NCBI GenBank assembly: GCA_017419325.1
Contig: JAFOLN010000141.1
Span: 1 to 11,290, forward strand
Source of the DNA: Clostridia bacterium
GTDB taxonomy: Bacteria; Bacillota; Clostridia; Oscillospirales; RGIG577
Length of the DNA: 11,290 bases
Reading direction: 5' to 3'
Made by a program: the position numbers and the translations under genes. Of the stretch, positions 8,428 through 11,290 are shown piece by piece; within the stretch, counting starts at the first letter, position 1; each line of letters begins with the position of its first letter. The notes under the pieces were generated by a model. The model saw only the letters and a program-made list of their open reading frames with translations. It did no database searches and had not been told where the DNA came from.

Positions 8428-8952
8428 TTACAGCTCTCTTACGAAATCCTCGATGGGGTTTCTCTTGAAATGCCAGCCGTTCGGCTTCGCTCTGTCGTTC
8501 GGGTAGCCGAGCCCCAGAAGCATCACGGGCATTATATTTTCGGGAAGACCGAAGGTTTCCACTACCTTTTTTGAATCAAAGTCTCTTACCCATATGGTGT
8601 GAACGCCCAGATCCTCCGCCTCGTACATCATGGTAGTCGCCGCGATGCTTGCGTCCTGTTCGCCGGAGTTGTAGTCCTTGAAAAAGCTGTCGCCGGGGTG
8701 CTTCCATACGGTATCCTTGTCGAAGCAGACGAGTATCATAAGCGGCGCGTTGTAATGATAGCGCGTCACGGTCTTAAGCTTTTCGCGCGCCTCTTCGCTT
8801 CTTATGAGATAAAACCTCTGGGGCTGCTGGTTTCTCGCGGTGGGAGAAACACGTCCCGCCTCAAGTATCATGTCGAGCTTCTCCTGTTCTATGGGACGGG
8901 GGTCAAAAAATCTCTCCGCGTATCTTTTCTTTGCAAGCTCTAAAAAGTTCAT
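8428..8952 (-). CDS. Nitroreductase-family flavoprotein
   Basis: A 174-residue protein of the NADH-oxidase/nitroreductase fold, near the short end of the family range. The N-terminal FMN-phosphate signature is R10-Y-x-x-R14, followed by EAGRVSPTARNQQPQRFYLI (31-50), where Asn41-Gln42-Gln43-Pro44 is the conserved family block. The C-terminal part has the MLLGLGYPND segment typical of the clostridial group. The family usually forms FMN-binding dimers that reduce nitroaromatics, quinones or enones with NAD(P)H. The physiological substrate cannot be read from sequence. It is the first gene of a two-gene operon with the radical SAM protein and is divergent from a TetR-type regulator, an arrangement common for stress-induced nitroreductases. 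An AAAGGCGG ribosome binding site lies just upstream of the ATG. I could not pick a convincing -35/-10 pair for this strand. Confidence 0.93.
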   Translation of the reverse strand: MNFLELAKKRYAERFFDPRPIEQEKLDMILEAGRVSPTARNQQPQRFYLIRSEEAREKLKTVTRYHYNAPLMILVCFDKDTVWKHPGDSFFKDYNSGEQDASIAATTMMYEAEDLGVHTIWVRDFDSKKVVETFGLPENIMPVMLLGLGYPNDRAKPNGWHFKRNPIEDFVREL

Positions 8953-9020
8953 ATTTATCCGCCTTTCTTAATTGTGTTTTTGTTATCTGTCTTTATTTTA
9001 CGGATTTTTTCCGAAAATCA

Positions 9021-9049
9021 TAGATACAGAACCGTATTTATGATAGAAT
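9021..9049 (+). promoter_or_regulatory. Promoter of the TetR-family gene, extended -10
   Basis: TAGATA (9021-9026), a 17-base spacer and TGATAGAAT (TG at 9041-9042, -10 hexamer TAGAAT 9044-9049, 5 of 6 to consensus). The predicted start of transcription, near 9056, falls inside the inverted repeats that follow, so a bound repressor would block initiation. Confidence 0.6.
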
Positions 9050-9076
9050 ATCTTACATAAACGATATTCTGTAAGA
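9045..9076. promoter_or_regulatory. Two interleaved inverted repeats, likely TetR-family operator
   Basis: Repeat 1 is AGAATATC (9045-9052), 10 bases, GATATTCT (9063-9070). Repeat 2 is TCTTACA (9051-9057), 12 bases, TGTAAGA (9070-9076). Both are perfect and share bases, and their centres are 6 bp apart. They overlap the -10 and start site of the regulator gene, between the divergent transcripts. TetR-family proteins usually repress their own promoter through such palindromes; assignment to this regulator is inferred from position. Confidence 0.65.
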
Positions 9077-9089
9077 AAAGAGGCGTGCC

Positions 9090-9626
9090 ATGGCGGAGCG
9101 GACGAAGATATGGATAGCCGAAAAAATGAGAAAGCTCATGGAGAAGAAGTCCATCGAAAAGATACGCGTGACCGAGATATGCAGGGCGGCCGAGATAGAG
9201 CGCCCCACGTTCTATTATCACTTCAGGGACAAATACGACCTTGTGGCGTGGATGATATTTACCTCGGCATACGACACGGACATCATCTCGGTCGAGTCTG
9301 CCGCGAGAGCCCTCGACAACATGAAAAGAGGCATGATTTTTTACAAGCGGGCATATGAAGACAACTCGCAGAACGCCTCGTGGCAGTATATGCTGGAATA
9401 CTTCGTTAAACGCCACCGACAGCTTGCCATGGCGAAAACGGGCGCGGACAGGCTGGATACGCAGACGGAGTACAGCATACGCCTCTACTGCTACGGCACG
9501 CTTGGCATGACGCGGGAGTGGCTTTTTAATGACAATATAACGCCGTCGCGCACCGCGGTGGAAATGATGTTCGCCTCGATGCCGGAGAATCTGCGGAGCA
9601 TATATTTTCCGGGCGGGGACGCGTGA
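9090..9626 (+). CDS. TetR/AcrR-family transcriptional regulator
   Basis: A 178-residue protein with an N-terminal TetR helix-turn-helix. Residues 21-47 (SIEKIRVTEICRAAEIERPT, then FYYHFRD) are a clear match to the family DNA-binding signature. The C-terminal half is helical and ends with a GTLGMTREWLFNDN...MPENLRSIYF pattern, which resembles the DhaS-like subgroup. That subgroup contains both repressors and co-activators, so the sign of regulation is not certain. The ATG is preceded by AGAGG (9079-9083) at a 6-base spacing. It is divergent from the nitroreductase/radical SAM operon with two palindromes between, which suggests that it controls itself and possibly the operon. The inducer is unknown. 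The TGA stop lies in the loop of a small hairpin (9617-9632). Confidence 0.93.
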   Translation: MAERTKIWIAEKMRKLMEKKSIEKIRVTEICRAAEIERPTFYYHFRDKYDLVAWMIFTSAYDTDIISVESAARALDNMKRGMIFYKRAYEDNSQNASWQYMLEYFVKRHRQLAMAKTGADRLDTQTEYSIRLYCYGTLGMTREWLFNDNITPSRTAVEMMFASMPENLRSIYFPGGDA

Positions 9627-9632
9627 GCGTCC
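9617..9632 (+). other. GUGA-tetraloop hairpin spanning the tetR-type stop codon
   Basis: GGACGC (9617-9622) pairs perfectly with GCGTCC (9627-9632) around a GTGA loop that follows the stable GNRA rule and contains the TGA stop codon. No T tract follows, so it is not a complete intrinsic terminator. It could protect the 3' end or be incidental in this GC-rich stretch. Confidence 0.4.
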
Positions 9633-9641
9633 GCGGGGCGG

Positions 9642-9670
9642 TTGACAAAGGCGCGTATATCTGATAATAT
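9642..9670 (+). promoter_or_regulatory. Near-consensus sigma-A promoter before the amidotransferase-like gene
   Basis: A perfect TTGACA (9642-9647), a 17-base spacer and TGATAATAT (TG at 9662-9663, -10 hexamer TAATAT 9665-9670). This is the strongest-looking promoter in the window. Transcription should start near 9677, only about 7 bases before a terminator-like hairpin. Confidence 0.8.
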
Positions 9671-9683
9671 CAATAGCGTAACA

Positions 9684-9721
9684 AAGGCGTTTCGCAAGGT
9701 TCGGAGCGCCTTGTATTTTTT
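9684..9721 (+). terminator. Terminator-like hairpin in the 5' leader (attenuator or tetR terminator)
   Basis: In RNA, 9684-9694 (AAGGCGUUUCG) pairs with 9702-9712 (CGGAGCGCCUU) to give an 11-bp stem with two G-U pairs and a 7-base loop, followed by GUAUUUUUU (9713-9721). It has the form of an intrinsic terminator. It sits between the promoter at 9642-9670 and the start codon at 9739, and also 58 bases after the tetR-type stop. It could end the regulator transcript, attenuate the downstream gene, or yield a tiny RNA of about 45 bases. Confidence 0.65.
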
Positions 9722-9738
9722 CATACGGATGTGATACC

Positions 9739-10449
9739 ATGAAGCCTTTAATCGGCCTTGTGCCTCTTTTTGACAGCGAGAAAAACAGCCTTTGGATGAT
9801 ACCCGGCTATATGGACGGCGTGCACGGCGCGGGAGGCATCCCCGTCATGCTCCCGCTTACGGCGGACGCGGATGACATACGCACCCTTGTGAAGCAGATG
9901 GACGGCTTCATACTCACCGGCGGGCAGGACGTTGACCCCGCGCTCTACGGCGAGGCGGCGTCGGATAGGTGCGGCGAGATATCGAAGGCGCGCGACGCGA
10001 TGGAGTACGCGCTCCTACGGGAGGCGCTCGGCCGGGGCAAGCCGGTTCTCGGCATCTGCCGCGGCATTCAGCTTATGAACGCGTATTTCGGCGGTACGCT
10101 CTATCAGGACATACCGACACAGTGTCCGTCCGGGGTGACGCACCAGATGGAGCCGCCCTACGACAGGGGAGTCCATGAGGTTTACATAAACAAAGGCTCC
10201 CTTCTTCACGCCGTCACGGGAGAAGAGACGCTTTCTGTAAACAGCTATCACCATCAGGGGATAAAGACGCTCGGGCGGGGGCTCACCGCGTCGGCAAAGG
10301 CGGCGGACGGCATCATCGAAGCCGCCGAAAAGACGGACGCGCGCTTTGTGCTGGCCGTTCAGTGGCACCCGGAGCTGGATTTTCATAAAAGCGAAGCCTC
10401 CCGGAGGATATTCGGCGCGCTTGTCGGTGCGGCGGGCAAAATTAAGTAA
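9739..10449 (+). CDS. Gamma-glutamyl-gamma-aminobutyrate hydrolase-family (class I glutamine amidotransferase-like) protein
   Basis: A 236-residue protein of the PuuD/peptidase C26 family. The nucleophile is Cys107 in the elbow GICRGIQLMN (105-114). The other triad members are His210 and Glu212 in QWHPE (208-212), and the family block VNSYHHQG lies at 167-174. The oxyanion-side segment ILTGGQDVDP (58-67) is also present. Family members cleave gamma-glutamyl amide bonds, for example gamma-Glu-GABA in putrescine breakdown. No other putrescine gene is nearby, so the substrate is left open and no gene symbol is given. The start codon follows GGATGTGAT (9727-9735), an 8-of-9 match to the anti-Shine-Dalgarno complement GGAGGTGAT. 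It has its own promoter and a leader hairpin. No clear terminator follows before the next promoter. Confidence 0.92.
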   Translation: MKPLIGLVPLFDSEKNSLWMIPGYMDGVHGAGGIPVMLPLTADADDIRTLVKQMDGFILTGGQDVDPALYGEAASDRCGEISKARDAMEYALLREALGRGKPVLGICRGIQLMNAYFGGTLYQDIPTQCPSGVTHQMEPPYDRGVHEVYINKGSLLHAVTGEETLSVNSYHHQGIKTLGRGLTASAKAADGIIEAAEKTDARFVLAVQWHPELDFHKSEASRRIFGALVGAAGKIK

Positions 10450-10456
10450 ATTATTA

Positions 10457-10485
10457 TTTACAATTCAATTTTGGTGTAGTATCAT
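10457..10485 (+). promoter_or_regulatory. Sigma-A promoter for the SLH-domain gene
   Basis: TTTACA (10457-10462, 5 of 6), a 17-base spacer and TATCAT (10480-10485, 5 of 6), about 30 bases before the start codon and just past the stop of the amidotransferase-like gene. Confidence 0.75.
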
Positions 10486-10514
10486 ATAAGCAGCAAACGA
10501 AAGGAGTTTTAATA

Positions 10515-11290
10515 ATGAAGAAAAAAATTGCACTGATTTTATGTCTTGTAATGGCCTTTGCATGCCTGATCCCCGCAGGGGCGTCGTATCTGCAGAATAC
10601 GGATCTCGATCACTATAAATACATGAACGTCTACAAGGACGGCAAGGACACCTACGTTAAGCCCGACCAGCCCATAACCCGCGGCGAGCTTGCGAATGTT
10701 ATCTTCAACCTGCTCAACAGCAACACGAAGAACGTGCATATTCAGAATTTCACCAACTTCTCCGACCTGTCAGAGGATCATGAGTACTTCAAGCAGATAA
10801 ACTTCCTCGTATACAGAGGCTTTATGAACGGCTACCCCGACGGCACCTTCCGTCCTGACGGTGTGCTGACCCGCGCGGAGCTTGCCGAGGTTGTAGTGCG
10901 CACTCAGAAGTTCGTAAGGAACATAAGCACCGTTAAGGCTCCCGACATCGACGGTCACTGGGCTATGGGCGCGATAAATACGATGGTAATCCGCGGCTTC
11001 ATGAAGGGCTACCCCGACGGCACCTTTGGCCCCGACAGGATACTGACCCGCGCCGAGGTTGCGGCAACGATGAACCGCGTGTACAACAGAGAGCTTGACA
11101 GCTCCTCCATCCTTCAGAATACGAGACTTATCAATTCCATAACGAATCAGATAGTAACGCCCTACGACTTTAAGCAGATCTTCCCCGACCTGCCCGAGGA
11201 CCACTGGGCATACGACGCCATGATGGAAGCCTGCGTTTCCCACCGCATCTACTGGGACGATGTGGGCAAGCGCGAGATATGGATACAGGA
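10515..11290 (+). CDS. Secreted SLH-domain protein, 5' part (3' end outside window)
   Basis: The frame is open from an ATG at 10515 to the window edge (258 codons and two bases). A strong AAAGGAG (10500-10506) lies eight bases upstream. The N-terminus is a signal peptide: three lysines (2-4), a hydrophobic core to about residue 20, and a likely signal-peptidase-I site AGA|SY after residue 23. Cys17 is not in a proper lipobox. S-layer-homology repeats follow. The first is weak (about 37-70, with the ITRGEL element). Two are clear, starting near residues 82 (FSDL) and 143 (PDIDGHW), each with R/I-GFM.GYPDGTF.PD.-LTRAE (from 106 and 165). A fourth begins near 223 (FPDLPEDHWAYDAM). SLH domains bind pyruvylated cell-wall polymers and hold proteins on the surface. 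Any effector domain must lie beyond the window, so the function is unknown. Confidence 0.92.
   Translation, partial: MKKKIALILCLVMAFACLIPAGASYLQNTDLDHYKYMNVYKDGKDTYVKPDQPITRGELANVIFNLLNSNTKNVHIQNFTNFSDLSEDHEYFKQINFLVYRGFMNGYPDGTFRPDGVLTRAELAEVVVRTQKFVRNISTVKAPDIDGHWAMGAINTMVIRGFMKGYPDGTFGPDRILTRAEVAATMNRVYNRELDSSSILQNTRLINSITNQIVTPYDFKQIFPDLPEDHWAYDAMMEACVSHRIYWDDVGKREIWIQ
10830..10849. repeat. SLH-repeat DNA direct repeat, copy 1
   Basis: Twenty bases coding for GYPDGTF are identical to 11007-11026, 177 bp (59 codons) later. They reflect duplicated SLH units. Confidence 0.8.
11007..11026. repeat. SLH-repeat DNA direct repeat, copy 2
   Basis: Second copy of the 20-base SLH segment. Flanking bases have diverged, so selection on the conserved peptide may explain the identity as well as recent duplication. 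Confidence 0.8.

Noticed and set aside
8953..9044. Minus-strand promoter for the nitroreductase operon
   Set aside because: Several A/T hexamers (TAAAAT, TATGAT) resemble a -10, but none has an acceptable -35 at 16-18 bases, so no specific site is called.
9018..9740. 240-codon minus-strand frame covering the TetR-type gene
   Set aside because: It is antisense to a protein with a clear TetR signature, is Arg/His rich and has no recognisable domain.
10563..10565. Lipoprotein cysteine (Cys17) in the SLH protein
   Set aside because: The residues before it (A-F-A) do not make a lipobox, which needs Leu or similar at -3. A signal-peptidase-I site AGA|SY fits better.
10770..11243. Minus-strand frame at the right end
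   Set aside because: The plus strand here encodes signal peptide and SLH repeats in a continuous frame with a strong ribosome binding site and promoter, so the plus-strand gene is the real one.

Overview
The window looks like a piece of chromosome from an anaerobic Gram-positive bacterium of the Clostridia, possibly a gut lineage related to Oscillospirales. This is an inference from the gene set: a one-chain pyruvate:ferredoxin oxidoreductase, an S-layer-homology (SLH) protein, a BspA-like leucine-rich-repeat surface protein, strong AGGAGG-type ribosome binding sites, and classic hairpin-plus-T-tract terminators. No taxonomic marker gene is present. Genes at both ends are cut by the window edge.

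Left part (1-3691): the 3' portion of a modular leucine-rich-repeat surface protein ends at a textbook terminator (1988-2023). It is followed by a solitary yifB/comM-type AAA+ ATPase (2156-3691) with its own likely promoter.

Centre (3692-7523): an AT-rich intergenic stretch carries a good promoter (3854-3882) for nifJ/por. This gene encodes the 1177-residue pyruvate:ferredoxin oxidoreductase, which converts pyruvate and CoA to acetyl-CoA, CO2 and reduced ferredoxin. Every cofactor and active-site motif I know how to check is present. A bidirectional terminator (7491-7523) separates it from the convergent operon.

Right-centre (7539-9738): a minus-strand two-gene operon encodes a nitroreductase-family flavoprotein and then a radical SAM protein with an unusual CX4CX2C cluster motif. 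It is transcribed divergently from a TetR-family regulator (9090-9626). The shared 137-bp region contains two interleaved inverted repeats offset by 6 bp on the regulator's own promoter. The likeliest reading is that the regulator controls itself and perhaps the operon.

Right end (9642-11290): a near-consensus promoter is followed almost at once by a terminator-like hairpin, and then by a class I glutamine-amidotransferase-like hydrolase (PuuD/peptidase C26 family). The last gene is the 5' part of a secreted SLH-domain protein with its own promoter and ribosome binding site.

I did not find a convincing new multi-gene system. The most unusual items are regulatory: the interleaved operator at 9045-9076 and the promoter-plus-hairpin leader at 9642-9721. 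The CX4CX2C radical SAM/nitroreductase pair comes next. No tRNA, rRNA, CRISPR array, transposase or integrase was seen. Apart from the genes there is no gene-free stretch longer than about 300 bases.
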